A program made the position numbers and the translations under genes. The notes under the pieces are model-generated. The model did no database searches and was not told where the DNA came from. It saw only the letters and a list, made by a program, of their open reading frames with translations. 64,000 nucleotides of DNA from Kocuria rosea. Its GTDB lineage: Bacteria; Actinomycetota; Actinomycetes; Actinomycetales; Micrococcaceae. The stretch covers positions 2,418,001-2,482,000 of the forward strand of contig NZ_CP035103.1 of NCBI RefSeq assembly GCF_006094695.1. The letters are read 5' to 3'. Positions 9,351 to 19,072 of the stretch are shown piece by piece. Every line of letters begins with the position of its first letter. Position 1 is the first letter of the stretch.

Positions 9351-10753
9351 CAGCGGGCTCCGAGGCGGTCCACGAGCCGGGGCCCGAGGGCGGTGACGTC
9401 CCCGGCGCCCACCGTGAGCACCAGGTCCCCGGGGCGTGCGGCCGCCGCGGCCTCTGCGACCGCGTCGGCGCCGTCCGGCACGTAGCGGACGTGGGCGGGG
9501 GCGCGGTCGGTGACGATCCGGCTCGTGAGGCCGTCGACGGGCTGCTCCCGCGCGGCGAAGATGTCGATGACGAGGACCTCGTCGGCCAGCGCCAGGGCGT
9601 CGGCGAACTCGGCCGCGAACTCGCGCGTGCGGGAGAACAGGTGCGGCTGGAAGATCGCGATCACCCGGTGCCCGGACGCGACCTCCCGCGCGGCCGTGAG
9701 CGCCGCGACCACCTCGGTCGGGTGGTGGGCGTAGTCGTCGAAGACCCGGACCCCGTCCACCTCGCCCCGCAGGTCGAAGCGCCGGGCGGAGCCGTGGAAG
9801 CCGGCCAGCCCGCGCACCGCATCCGCGGGCGGGACGCCGGCCTCGACGGCCACGCAGAAGGCGGCGGTCGCGTTGAGGACGTTGTGCCGGCCCGGCACCA
9901 CGAGCTCGAGCCGCTCCTCCCGGCGGTCGGCGCCCTCGCCCAGGAGCAGGGTGCTGGTGGTGCGCAGCCCGTCGGCCTCCCCGGGGAGCACCCGGACGTC
10001 GGAGCCCGGGTCCGTGCCGTAGCTGACCACCCGTCCGCCGGCGGACCGGTGGCGCTCCGCGAGCGCCCGGGAGCCGGGGTCGTCCTGGCAGGCCACGAGC
10101 AGCCCGTCCGCGGGCAGGGTCGCGGCGAACTCGTCGAAGGCCCGGTAGAAGGCCTCGCGGGAGGCGTAGTAGTCGAGGTGGTCGGGCTCGATGTTCGTGA
10201 CCACGGCGATCCGCGGACCGTACGCGAGGAAGGAGCCGTCCGACTCGTCGGCCTCGGCCACGAACCACGGACCCGTGCCGAGGGCCGCGTTGGAGCCGAG
10301 GTCGGCCACGTGCGCGCCGATGGCCCAGGAGGGCTCCAGCCCGGCAGTGTGCAGCGCGAGCGCGGCCATGGCGCTCGTGGTCGTCTTGCCGTGCGTGCCG
10401 GCCACCGCCACGACCGCGCGGCCGTGCATCGCGGCCGCGAGGGCCTCGGAGCGGTGCAGCACGCGCAGCCCCGCGGCCCGGGCGGCGGAGTACTCGGGGT
10501 CCTCGGGCGGGATCGCGGTGGACACGACCACGGTCTGCGCCCCGTCCACGTGCTCGGCGCGCTGGCCCACGTGCACGGTGGCGCCCAGGTCCTGGAGCTG
10601 GCGCAGCGCCGGGGAGTCCTGGCGGTCGGAGCCGCTGACCGGGACCCCGCGGGCGAGCATCAGCTTGGCGACGGCGGACATCCCCGCGCCGCCCATCCCG
10701 ATGAAGTGGACCCGGCCCAGCAGCGCGGGGTCGGTCTCGTGCTCAGCGCTCAA
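9350..10753 (-). CDS. murC: UDP-N-acetylmuramate--L-alanine ligase
   Basis: Adds L-Ala to UDP-MurNAc in the cytoplasm, the first peptide step of peptidoglycan precursor synthesis. The 467 residues have an N-terminal Rossmann domain ([18 protein letters not shown], about 16-33), the ATP-binding loop AGTHGKTTT (about 118-126), ESDGSFL, and the C-terminal Mur ligase domain with [11 protein letters not shown] and FQPHLFSRT. The start is TTG at 10753, preceded at 6 bases by AGGAGG, and overlaps the murG end by 11 bp. Typical length. It lies between murG and ftsQ as in other actinobacteria. Confidence 0.97.
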   Translation of the reverse strand: MSAEHETDPALLGRVHFIGMGGAGMSAVAKLMLARGVPVSGSDRQDSPALRQLQDLGATVHVGQRAEHVDGAQTVVVSTAIPPEDPEYSAARAAGLRVLHRSEALAAAMHGRAVVAVAGTHGKTTTSAMAALALHTAGLEPSWAIGAHVADLGSNAALGTGPWFVAEADESDGSFLAYGPRIAVVTNIEPDHLDYYASREAFYRAFDEFAATLPADGLLVACQDDPGSRALAERHRSAGGRVVSYGTDPGSDVRVLPGEADGLRTTSTLLLGEGADRREERLELVVPGRHNVLNATAAFCVAVEAGVPPADAVRGLAGFHGSARRFDLRGEVDGVRVFDDYAHHPTEVVAALTAAREVASGHRVIAIFQPHLFSRTREFAAEFADALALADEVLVIDIFAAREQPVDGLTSRIVTDRAPAHVRYVPDGADAVAEAAAAARPGDLVLTVGAGDVTALGPRLVDRLGAR

Positions 10754-11870
10754 CGGGGACCTCCTCGAGGATCATCCGTGCCAGCACGGTGTCGGCGTCG
10801 CGCACGCCGTGGGCGCGGCTCGCGGCGGCCATCGCGGCGAGGCGGCCGGGGTCGGCCAGCAGGGGGTGCACGTTCCGGCGGTACCAGTCGGGGGTGAACG
10901 CGTCGTCGGCGACGAGCTGCGCCGCGCCGGCCGCCACCAGGGAGGCGGCGTTGAGCGCCTGCTCGCCGTTGCCGACGGGCAGCGGGACGAACACGGCGGG
11001 CAGGCCGACGGCGGCGACCTCCGAGACGGTCGCGGCGCCGGCGCGGGCCACGAGCAGGTCCGCGGCGGCGTAGACGCGCTCCATGCCGTCCACGTACTCG
11101 ACCTGCACGTAGCCGGGGGCGCTCAGCGGCGCGCCGTCGTCCCGGGTGAGCTGCTTGCCCCGGCCGGTGACGTGGAGGAGCTGGTAGCCGCGCGCGGCGA
11201 CCTCCCCGACGACGCCGGCCACGGTGCGGTTCATGGCGAGGGCGCCCGAGGAGCCGCCGGTGACCACGACGGTGGGCAGGTCGGGGTCGAGCCCGAAGGA
11301 CCGGCGGGCCTCGGCGCGCAGCGCCTCCCGGTCCAGGTGGGAGATCTCCCGGCGCATGGGCATGCCGACGGTGACGGCTCCGCGCAGCGGGGTGCCGGGG
11401 AACGCGGCGGCCACGGTCCTGGCCCAGCGCGCGCCGACCCGGTTGGCCAGACCGGGGCGGGCGTTGGCCTCGTGCACCACGATGGGCAGCCCGCGCCGGG
11501 CGGCGGCGAGGTAGACGGGGGTGCAGACGTAGCCCCCGACGCCCAGCACCACGTCCGGCCGGACGCGGTCGAGGATCTCCCCGGCCTGCCGCACGGCGCC
11601 GAGGAGCCGTCCGGGCAGCCGGACGAGGTCCACGGAGGGCCGGCGGGGCAGCGGGACCCGGTCGACGAGCTCGAGCTCGAGCCCGGCCTGCGGGACGAGC
11701 CGGGTCTCCATCCCGGACGCGGTGCCCACCGCCGTGAGGCGGGCCTCCGGGGCCTGCTCCCGCAGCGCCGCGGCCACGGCCAGGAGGGGGCTGACGTGCC
11801 CGGCGGTGCCCCCGCCGGCCAGCAGGACCGACGGCGCGGGGCCTCCGGTGGTGGGTTCGGACGGTGTCAT
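10743..11870 (-). CDS. murG: Undecaprenyl-PP-MurNAc-pentapeptide GlcNAc transferase
   Basis: Membrane-associated GT28 glycosyltransferase that converts lipid I to lipid II. The 375 residues show the N-terminal acceptor motif [16 protein letters not shown] (about 16-31), [16 protein letters not shown], and [12 protein letters not shown]. The donor site has [12 protein letters not shown] and [21 protein letters not shown], with the NGEQALNA segment that contacts UDP-GlcNAc. The ATG at 11870 overlaps the ftsW stop (ATGA, 4 bp), so the two are translationally coupled. Length is normal for the family. Confidence 0.97.
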   Translation of the reverse strand: MTPSEPTTGGPAPSVLLAGGGTAGHVSPLLAVAAALREQAPEARLTAVGTASGMETRLVPQAGLELELVDRVPLPRRPSVDLVRLPGRLLGAVRQAGEILDRVRPDVVLGVGGYVCTPVYLAAARRGLPIVVHEANARPGLANRVGARWARTVAAAFPGTPLRGAVTVGMPMRREISHLDREALRAEARRSFGLDPDLPTVVVTGGSSGALAMNRTVAGVVGEVAARGYQLLHVTGRGKQLTRDDGAPLSAPGYVQVEYVDGMERVYAAADLLVARAGAATVSEVAAVGLPAVFVPLPVGNGEQALNAASLVAAGAAQLVADDAFTPDWYRRNVHPLLADPGRLAAMAAASRAHGVRDADTVLARMILEEVPVER

Positions 11871-13102
11871 GCGCGATCCTCGTTCGGGGTGCGGGGGCGG
11901 GGGGTGCGGGTGGGGACCTGGATCCGGCGCGGCAGCCGGGTGAAGGACATCACGACGCCGACGGCCGCGAGGCTCATCAGCAGCGACGACCCACCGTAGC
12001 TGATGAACGGGAGGGGGACGCCGATCACGGGCAGCACCCCCGTGACCATGCCGATGTTGATGAACGCCTGGCCGACCAGCCAGGTCACGATGCAGGCGGT
12101 GGCGATCCGGACGAAGCCGCTGCGGGCGCGCAGGATGACGCGGGCCATCGCCAGGGCCATGACCGCGAAGAGGGCGAGGATCAGCACCGTGCCCAGCAGG
12201 CCCAGCTCCTCGCCGATGATCGAGAAGATGTAGTCGTTGTGCGCCTCGGGGACGTAGTTGTACTTGAGCCGGGACTGGCCCAGCCCCACGCCCCACCAGC
12301 CGCCCGAGGCGAGGGCGTTGAGCCCCTGCTGGGACTGGTAGCAGGCGTCGGTGGCGCCGCACTCGCCGAACAGCCAGCCGGTGATCCGGTCCACGCGGTG
12401 GGGCGCGGTGACCACGGCCAGCGTGCCGACCAGCGCGGCCCCGGCGGCCGCGATCGCGAACAGCCGCAGCGGCGCCCCGGCGAAGAACAGGGCGGCCCCG
12501 TAGATCAGCACGAAGACGAGGGCCGTGCCGACGTCGTCGCCCAGCACGATCATCGCGGCGGGGATCCCGATGCCCAGCCCGGACGGCCACAGGGCCTGGC
12601 GCCAGTCGCGCACGGCGTCGCCCTGCCGGGCCAGGACCATGGCCAGCCAGATCGCCACGGCGAGCTTGGCGGCCTCGGAGGGCTGGAAGGTCTGCCCGCC
12701 CACCACGATCCAGTTCCGGTTGCCGTTGATCTCCTGTCCGAGCGGGGTGAAGACGAGCATGAGCAGCAGCACGGCGAGGACCAGCAGTCCGGTGGCGCCC
12801 CGGCGGTACCAGGCGGTGGGCACGAAGGACAGCGCGAACATCAGGACCACGCCGATCCCCCCGAAGGTGGCCTGCTTGACGAAGTACGAGTACGCGGACT
12901 CCTGCGCCGAGATCGACTCGACCGCCGAGGCGGAGAGGACCATCATGATGCCGATGGCCGTGAGCAGCAGCACGGAGCCGGCCAGCGCGTAGTAGGAGTG
13001 GATGAGGGGGCCGTCCACGAGGGCACGCCAGAAGCGGCGCGCCCCGCCCAGGGAGCCGCGGGCCGTCTCCGCGAGCCCCGCCCGGTCCTGCAGCTGCGTC
13101 AC
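11867..13102 (-). CDS. ftsW: Lipid II polymerase FtsW (SEDS family)
   Basis: Septal peptidoglycan glycosyltransferase that works with the class B PBP FtsI. The 411 residues form about ten membrane helices. Family features are SASAVES after the first helix, [24 protein letters not shown], the extracellular loop with [39 protein letters not shown], and [15 protein letters not shown] near the C-terminus. The start is GTG 13102, overlapping the murD stop by 4 bp. A Cys-Cys pair (CGATDAC) sits in the periplasmic loop ahead of the catalytic loop. In actinobacteria the gene lies between murD and murG, as here. Confidence 0.96.
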   Translation of the reverse strand: MTQLQDRAGLAETARGSLGGARRFWRALVDGPLIHSYYALAGSVLLLTAIGIMMVLSASAVESISAQESAYSYFVKQATFGGIGVVLMFALSFVPTAWYRRGATGLLVLAVLLLMLVFTPLGQEINGNRNWIVVGGQTFQPSEAAKLAVAIWLAMVLARQGDAVRDWRQALWPSGLGIGIPAAMIVLGDDVGTALVFVLIYGAALFFAGAPLRLFAIAAAGAALVGTLAVVTAPHRVDRITGWLFGECGATDACYQSQQGLNALASGGWWGVGLGQSRLKYNYVPEAHNDYIFSIIGEELGLLGTVLILALFAVMALAMARVILRARSGFVRIATACIVTWLVGQAFINIGMVTGVLPVIGVPLPFISYGGSSLLMSLAAVGVVMSFTRLPRRIQVPTRTPRPRTPNEDRA

Positions 13103-14625
13103 GAGAGCCGTCCCACGAGGTCCGCGACCTCCCGGACGAACGCGTCACCGCGGTGGGCGTAGGAGCTGAACTGGTCCATCGAGGCGGACGCCGGGGCCAT
13201 CAGCACCGTGTCGCCCTTCCGGGCGACCTCGTGGGCGAGCCGCACCGCCTCGCCCATCACGGCGTCGCCCGCCGCGGGGCCGGGACGCTCGGCGGTCCGC
13301 AGGACGGGGACCTCGGGGGCGTGCGCGGCGAGCGCGGCCAGCAGCGAGTCGTTGTCCGTGCCGATGAGCACCACGGTGCGCAGCCGGCCGGCGTGCCGGG
13401 CGACGAGCCGGTCGTAGGAGACGCCCTTGGACAGGCCGCCGGCGATCCACACCACGGAGTCGAACGCGGCCAGGGCGGCGTCGGCCGCGTGCGGGTTGGT
13501 GGCCTTGGAGTCGTTGATCCACAGCACCCCGTGGGTCGTGGCGACGGCCTGGATCCGGTGGTCGCCGGGCTCCCAGGCGCGCAGCCCCTCCCGCACGGCC
13601 TCCGGCGGGGCGCCGGCCGCCCGGGCCAGCGCCGCGGCGGCCAGCGCGTTGGCCACGCCGTGGGGCGTGGGGAGGGGGCCGGTGTCGGTGATGGAGGCGA
13701 GCTCGAGGGCGGAGCCCCGGCGGTCGTCGAGGAAGGCGCGGTCCACGAGCAGGTCCTCCACGACGCCGAGCATGCTGACGTCCGGGGTCTCGAGGGTGAA
13801 GCCCACGGCGCGGCAGCCCTCCTCGACGTCGGCCTCCTCGACCATGCGCACGGTCTCGGCCTGCTGGGCGTTGTAGACGCACGCCACCCGGGTGTGCTCG
13901 TAGATGCGGGACTTGTCCGCCACGTAGTTCTCGTAGCCGCCGTGCCAGTCCACGTGGTCCTCGGCCACGTTGAGCACCACGGACGCCAGCGGCGACATCG
14001 AGGACGTCCAGTGCAGCTGGAAGCTGGAGAGCTCCACGGCGAGGACGTCGTGCTCGACCGGCTCGCGCAGCGCGTCCAGGATGGGGGTGCCCACGTTGCC
14101 GACGGCGGCCGCGGTGAGCCCGGCGGCCTGCAGCATCGACGCGGTCATCCCGACCGTGGTGGTCTTGCCGTTGGTCCCGGTGATGCACACCCACTCGGCG
14201 GTCCTGCGCCCGGCGCGCTCGCGCACCCGCCAGGCGAGCTCCACGTCGCCCCAGATCTGGACGCCCTCGGCGGCCGCGGCGACGAGCAGGGGGTGGTCGG
14301 GCCGCAGCCCCGGGGACGTGACGACCAGGTCGGGGCGCTCGCCCTCGACGTCGGGCACGGCCCCCTGGGCCGCCTCCCCCAGCAGGACGTCGGCGGCGCC
14401 CACGATCCGCAGGGTGTCGGCCTTCGCCCGGTTCTCCGGGGTGTCCGCCCCGTCGACGACGACGACGCGGGCGCCGAGCTCGATCAGGGTGTCCGCGGCG
14501 GCGAAGCCCGACAGGCCGATGCCGGCGACGACCACGCGCAGCCCGGCCCAGTCGGCGTCCCACGTGGTGAGCCCGGCCAGGCGCGGCCGGTCCAGGACGG
14601 GGTTGTCGTTGCTCGCGTGGATCAT
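13099..14625 (-). CDS. murD: UDP-N-acetylmuramoylalanine--D-glutamate ligase
   Basis: Adds D-Glu to UDP-MurNAc-L-Ala. The 508 residues include an N-terminal uracil-binding domain ([18 protein letters not shown], about 28-45), the ATP loop [10 protein letters not shown] (about 148-157), [18 protein letters not shown], and the third domain with [12 protein letters not shown] and [12 protein letters not shown]. The ATG at 14625 overlaps the mraY stop codon (ATGA, 4 bp). At 508 residues it is slightly longer than the usual 450-490, through small insertions in the central domain. Confidence 0.97.
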   Translation of the reverse strand: MIHASNDNPVLDRPRLAGLTTWDADWAGLRVVVAGIGLSGFAAADTLIELGARVVVVDGADTPENRAKADTLRIVGAADVLLGEAAQGAVPDVEGERPDLVVTSPGLRPDHPLLVAAAAEGVQIWGDVELAWRVRERAGRRTAEWVCITGTNGKTTTVGMTASMLQAAGLTAAAVGNVGTPILDALREPVEHDVLAVELSSFQLHWTSSMSPLASVVLNVAEDHVDWHGGYENYVADKSRIYEHTRVACVYNAQQAETVRMVEEADVEEGCRAVGFTLETPDVSMLGVVEDLLVDRAFLDDRRGSALELASITDTGPLPTPHGVANALAAAALARAAGAPPEAVREGLRAWEPGDHRIQAVATTHGVLWINDSKATNPHAADAALAAFDSVVWIAGGLSKGVSYDRLVARHAGRLRTVVLIGTDNDSLLAALAAHAPEVPVLRTAERPGPAAGDAVMGEAVRLAHEVARKGDTVLMAPASASMDQFSSYAHRGDAFVREVADLVGRLS

Positions 14626-15737
14626 TGGATCATTCCTCCGTGGGAGAGCAGCCAGTCGCCGTAGAAGACGCCGAGCGCGGCCGCGACGAACAGCCCGGCG
14701 ATGATCCAGAAGCGGACCACGATGGTCACCTCGTTCCAGCCCTTGAGCTCGAAGTGGTGCTGCAGCGGCGCCATCTTGAAGATGCGCTTGCCGCCGGAGA
14801 GCTTGAAGTAGCCGACCTGCAGGATGACGGAGACCGTGATGATCACGAACAGCCCGGCGATGAGCACCAGCAGCAGCTCGGTGCGGGTGAGCACCGCGAA
14901 CGCGGCGAGCGCGCCGCCGAGGCCCAGCGATCCCGTGTCGCCCATGAAGATCTTCGCCGGGGAGGTGTTCCACCACAGGAAGCCCACCAGGGCCCCGACC
15001 AGCGCGGCGGCGGTGAGGGCGAGGTCGGCGGCGTCGCGCACCTCGTAGCAGACCCCCTCGGCCACGGCTCCGCACAGGTGGGTGTTCTGCCACATGGCGA
15101 TCAGCAGGTAGCCGCTGAACACGAGGATGGACGCCCCGGTGGCGAGGCCGTCGAGGCCGTCGGTGAGGTTCACGGCGTTGGTCGTGGCGGTGGCGATCAG
15201 GTTCACCCAGATCACGAAGAGGACGGCCCCGACCGCGGTGCCGGCGAAGGCGAGGTCGAGGGCGGTGTCCCGGGTGATGGAGATCGCCGAGGACGCGGGG
15301 GTCGTGCCCTGCGGACCGGGCACGAGCAGCACGAGCAGGGCGAAGGCGGTGCCGATGAGGCCCTGCAGGACGATCTTGCCCACGGGGCTGAGCCCGAGGT
15401 TCTGCTTCTTGGCGATCTTCTTGTAGTCGTCGATGAACCCGACGAAGCCCATGCCGAGCATCAGCAGCAGCGCGGAGAGCCCGGAGAGGGTGACGCCCCC
15501 GTAGGAGGGCCACAGCACCCCGGAGATCAGGTGCGTGAGCGCGTAGGCGACCACCACGGAGCCGAGGATCGCCACGCCGCCCATGGTGGGCGTCCCGCGC
15601 TTGGTGTGGTGGCTGGTGGGCCCGTCGTCCCGGATGAACTGGCCGTAGCCGCGCCGGGCGAGGAACTTGATGAAGGCCGGGGTGCCGAAGAGGGACAGGA
15701 CCAGGGCGAAGCAGGCCGCCATGAGGATCTGGATCAT
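14622..15737 (-). CDS. mraY: Phospho-N-acetylmuramoyl-pentapeptide transferase
   Basis: Polytopic enzyme that transfers phospho-MurNAc-pentapeptide to undecaprenyl phosphate, making lipid I. The 371 residues contain about ten helices. Landmarks are GPTSHHTKRGTPTMGG (about 39-54), GFIDDYKKI, whose Asp pair is in the active site, NAVNLTDGLDGLATG, FMGDTGSLGLGG, and the C-terminal FKMAPLQHHFELKGW, which ligands the pyrophosphate and Mg2+. The start overlaps the murF stop and the end overlaps murD, each by 4 bp. Typical length. Confidence 0.97.
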   Translation of the reverse strand: MIQILMAACFALVLSLFGTPAFIKFLARRGYGQFIRDDGPTSHHTKRGTPTMGGVAILGSVVVAYALTHLISGVLWPSYGGVTLSGLSALLLMLGMGFVGFIDDYKKIAKKQNLGLSPVGKIVLQGLIGTAFALLVLLVPGPQGTTPASSAISITRDTALDLAFAGTAVGAVLFVIWVNLIATATTNAVNLTDGLDGLATGASILVFSGYLLIAMWQNTHLCGAVAEGVCYEVRDAADLALTAAALVGALVGFLWWNTSPAKIFMGDTGSLGLGGALAAFAVLTRTELLLVLIAGLFVIITVSVILQVGYFKLSGGKRIFKMAPLQHHFELKGWNEVTIVVRFWIIAGLFVAAALGVFYGDWLLSHGGMIQ

Positions 15738-17335
15738 GCCGGCTCGTTCCCGTCCGCGGAGGGGCCCGGGGTGGTGGGCCTCCCGCTCGGGTCGAGGGAG
15801 GCGTTGACGAAGGGACCGGCCGAGCGCCAGTGGTCGCCGCGCGCCGGGGCGTCGTTGCCCGGGGCGGGCCCGCCGGCGCCGTCCCCGGCGTCGGCCGCGA
15901 CCCGGTCCCCCAGCACCCGGAGACCGGCGGCGTTGGAGGACTTGAAGAGCACGATGTCACCCGGTGCCAGCTCCTGGCGCAGGATCTCCTCGGCGTCCTC
16001 CGCGGTCGCCGCCCAGGTGGCCTCGTTGCCCCACGAGCCCTCGAGCTGGGCGGCGTCGTAGACCGGGCGGGCGAGGTCGCCCACGGCGATCAGCTTGGAG
16101 ATGTTGAGCCGGACCACCATGCGGCCCAGGGCGTCGTGCTCCTCGATCGTGCTGTCGCCGAGCTCGAGCATGCCCCCGAGCACCGCCCAGGTGCGGCGGG
16201 GCGCGGACCCGGCGGAGCCGCGGCCCAGCTGGGCCAGGGTCTGCAGCGCGGCGCGCATCGACTGCGGGTTGGCGTTGTAGGCGTCGTTGACCACCGTGAC
16301 GCCGTCGGCCCGCTCGGTGCGCTCCATCCGCCACCGGCTCGCGGCGCCCTGGGCGTTGAGCGAGGCCGCGATCCGCTCCGGGGCGACCCCGGCCACGAAG
16401 GCCGCGGAGGCGGCCGCGAGCAGGTTGGAGACGTGGTGCTCCCCGATGAGCCGGGAGACGATCCGGTGCGCGGAGCCGTCCGGGAGGTGCAGGAGGAACT
16501 CCGGGCTGCCGCCGGGCCCGAGCCGGATCTCGGAGGCGTGCACCCGGGCGGCCGGGACGTCGGGCAGCGCGTTCGCCGGGGACTCCCCGAAGAACAGCAC
16601 GGGCGCGGCGGTGCGACGGTGCATCTGGCGGACCAGGGGGTCGTCGTCGTTGAGGACCGCCACGCCGTCGGCCCGCAGGGACTCGACGAGCTCGCCCTTG
16701 GCGCGGGCGATGTTGGCGACCCCGCCGAACTCGCCGGCGTGGGCGGAGCCCACGCACAGCACCACCCCGATGTCGGGGCGGACCATCCGGCACAAGTAGT
16801 CGATGTTGCCGATCCGGGTGGCGCCCATCTCGATGATGAGGAACCGGGTGTCCGGCTCGGCCTCGAAAACGGTCAGCGGCACGCCGACCTCCCCGTTGTA
16901 CGAACCGCGGGGCGCGACCGTGGGACCCTCCGCGGCGAAGATGCCCCGCAGGAGGTCCTTGGTGGTCGTCTTGCCGACGGATCCGGTGACGGCGATGACC
17001 TTCACCTCGTGGTCGGCGCGCAGCTGGGCCACGACCCAGGCGGCCAGCCGGCCCATCGCCTCCACCACGTCGGGGACCAGCACGCCCGGGTAGGTGACCC
17101 CCGCGGCGTCGGAGACCTCGTGCTCGACGAGGGCGAGGACGGCGCCGGCGGCGAAGGCCGCGCCCACGTACTCGTGGCCGTCGGTGACCTCCCCCGGTTT
17201 GGCGACGAACAGCGTGCCGGGACGCGCCTCGCGGGAGTCGGTCGCGACGTGGCGGACGACGGGCGCCGCGGCGGCGGCGCCGACGGCGCGCCCGCCGGTG
17301 ATCTGCGCGAGCTGTGCGGCGGTGAGGTCGATCAT
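15734..17335 (-). CDS. murF: UDP-MurNAc-tripeptide--D-alanyl-D-alanine ligase
   Basis: Adds the D-Ala-D-Ala dipeptide, completing the UDP-MurNAc-pentapeptide. The 533 residues have an N-terminal domain starting MIDLTAAQLAQITGG, the ATP loop VTGSVGKTTTKD (about 117-128), IIEMGATRIGNI, NDAYNANPQSMRAAL, and LGGMLELG. I choose ATG 17335, with GGGAG upstream and a 4-bp ATGA overlap with murE, over an in-frame TTG four codons earlier. Unusually, a Pro/Gly/Asp-rich tail of about 50 residues follows the last ligase motif (VLFKSSNAAGLRVLGD). Confidence 0.96.
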   Translation of the reverse strand: MIDLTAAQLAQITGGRAVGAAAAAPVVRHVATDSREARPGTLFVAKPGEVTDGHEYVGAAFAAGAVLALVEHEVSDAAGVTYPGVLVPDVVEAMGRLAAWVVAQLRADHEVKVIAVTGSVGKTTTKDLLRGIFAAEGPTVAPRGSYNGEVGVPLTVFEAEPDTRFLIIEMGATRIGNIDYLCRMVRPDIGVVLCVGSAHAGEFGGVANIARAKGELVESLRADGVAVLNDDDPLVRQMHRRTAAPVLFFGESPANALPDVPAARVHASEIRLGPGGSPEFLLHLPDGSAHRIVSRLIGEHHVSNLLAAASAAFVAGVAPERIAASLNAQGAASRWRMERTERADGVTVVNDAYNANPQSMRAALQTLAQLGRGSAGSAPRRTWAVLGGMLELGDSTIEEHDALGRMVVRLNISKLIAVGDLARPVYDAAQLEGSWGNEATWAATAEDAEEILRQELAPGDIVLFKSSNAAGLRVLGDRVAADAGDGAGGPAPGNDAPARGDHWRSAGPFVNASLDPSGRPTTPGPSADGNEPA

Positions 17336-18981
17336 CGGTTCTCCCAACGGTCCTGCTGCCCGTCGGCCAGCGCGGCCCGCAGCTCTTCCCTGTCGTCCAG
17401 CGGGTGGTCCACGCCCCGGATCTCCTGGACCGTCTCGTGCCCGCGGCCGGCCACGAGCACGGAGTCGGTGCGCCCCGCCATGGCCACCGCGGCGCGGATG
17501 GCCACGGTGCGGGGCTCGAGCACGAGCACCTCCTGGGCCCGGGCGCCGGCGTCGCGGGCCGCGAACGCCCCGGCCGCGACCTCGGCGCGGATCGCGCCGG
17601 CGTCCTCGTCGTGCGGGTCGTCGTCCGTGATGATCACCACGTCCGCGTGGCGGGCGGCGATCTCCCCCATGACCGGGCGCTTGGAGCGGTCCCGCTCCCC
17701 CGTGGCGCCGAAGACCACGATCACGCGGCCCTCCTCGTCCGGCGGTTCGACGGCGGCGAGCGCGCGGCGCAGGGCGTCCGGGTTGTGCGCGAAGTCGACG
17801 ACGGCGGTGGGCTGCGTGCCGATGAGCTGCATCCGCCCCGGCACGTCCGTGGTGAGGGGGTCCGCCTCGTCGAGGACGCGCTGCACGTCGGCGACGTCGA
17901 CCCCGGAGGCCACGACCATGACCACGGCGAGCGCGGCGTTGGCCACGTTGAAGTCGCCCGGCAGGCCCGTGGACACGCGCAGTGTGCGGCCGTCCCGGTG
18001 CCGCAGCGCGAAGGAGTGCCCGATCCCGCGGCGGGTCAGGCTGGTCAGCGTCCAGTCCGCGCCGTGCCGGCCCGGTCCGGCGTCCCGGTCCCCCGGCACG
18101 CCGCCGCGCAGGGCGATCGTGTCGACGAGGTCCGGGCCGAGCCGCTCCCGCGCGTGCTCGGCCATCCGCAGGCCCCAGACGTCGTCCTCGTCCTGGACCA
18201 CGACGACGGCCCGGCGGGTCCGCTCCGGGGTGAGCAGCTGGGCCTTGACCGCGAAGTACTCGTCCATCGACCCGTGCAGGTCGAGGTGGTCCTGGGTCAG
18301 GTTGGTGAACCCGGCGACGTCGAAGCGGACGCCGTCCACCCGGTGGAACTGCAGGGCGTGGGAGGAGACCTCCATGGACGCCGCCGTGATGCCGCGCTCG
18401 CGCATGAGCGCCAGCAGCGCGTGCACGTGCGGGGCCTCCGGGGTGGTGAGCCGGGAGGGGATCGACTCGTCGCCGGCGAGGATCTCGATGGTCCCGATCA
18501 GGCCCGTACGCCGGCCCAGGGCGCGGAGCACCGAGTTGGTGAAGTAGGTCGTGGTCGTCTTGCCGTTGGTGCCGGTCACCGCGAACAGGGCCGGGGCGGT
18601 CCCGTCCTCCGGCCGGGAGCCGTAGACGCGTGCGGCGATCGCCCCCACGGACCGGCGGGGGTCCGGGGCCTCGACCACGGGCAGCCCGATGCCGGCGTCC
18701 CGGAGGATCGCGGCGCCCTCGGCGTCGGTGAGCACCGCGGCGGCGCCGGAGCGCTGGGCGGCCGCGGCGAAGCGGGCGCCGTGGGTCCGGGCGCCGGGCA
18801 GCGCCGCGTAGAGGTCCCCGGGGCGCAGTTCCCGGGAGTCCAGGGAGATGCCGGTGACCTCCACCGCGCGGGACGGCGCCGTCCCGCCCGCGAGCCGGGC
18901 GGTCTCCGCGAGGCTCAGCGGCCGGGGGCGGGCGGGGCGCATCGTCTGCGCGTCGTGTCCCTGCTGGGCTGTCGCGTCCAT
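17332..18981 (-). CDS. murE: UDP-MurNAc-L-Ala-D-Glu--amino acid ligase (probably L-lysine adding)
   Basis: Adds the third stem-peptide residue. The 549 residues contain DSRELRPGDLYAALPG, the ATP loop [13 protein letters not shown] (about 135-147), VSSHALQFHRVDG, FTNLTQDHLDLHGSM with the lysine of YFAVKAQLL, and a C-terminal domain. The specificity motif is D-D-P-H at about 454-457 (TDDDPHDED), where meso-diaminopimelate enzymes have DNPR. The Arg that grips the second carboxylate is absent, so I infer L-lysine, as in Micrococcaceae. The start is ATG 18981, preceded by AAGGA; a TTG one codon earlier is less likely. The gap to ftsI is 91 bp. Confidence 0.94.
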   Translation of the reverse strand: MDATAQQGHDAQTMRPARPRPLSLAETARLAGGTAPSRAVEVTGISLDSRELRPGDLYAALPGARTHGARFAAAAQRSGAAAVLTDAEGAAILRDAGIGLPVVEAPDPRRSVGAIAARVYGSRPEDGTAPALFAVTGTNGKTTTTYFTNSVLRALGRRTGLIGTIEILAGDESIPSRLTTPEAPHVHALLALMRERGITAASMEVSSHALQFHRVDGVRFDVAGFTNLTQDHLDLHGSMDEYFAVKAQLLTPERTRRAVVVVQDEDDVWGLRMAEHARERLGPDLVDTIALRGGVPGDRDAGPGRHGADWTLTSLTRRGIGHSFALRHRDGRTLRVSTGLPGDFNVANAALAVVMVVASGVDVADVQRVLDEADPLTTDVPGRMQLIGTQPTAVVDFAHNPDALRRALAAVEPPDEEGRVIVVFGATGERDRSKRPVMGEIAARHADVVIITDDDPHDEDAGAIRAEVAAGAFAARDAGARAQEVLVLEPRTVAIRAAVAMAGRTDSVLVAGRGHETVQEIRGVDHPLDDREELRAALADGQQDRWENR

Positions 18982-19072
18982 CAACGTCCTTCGTGGTCTG
19001 GGCGGCGGGTGGGTGGTCCGCCGGGAGCGGGGGGCGGGCCCGGGGGGTGGCCGGGCACGGCGATATGGAAGT

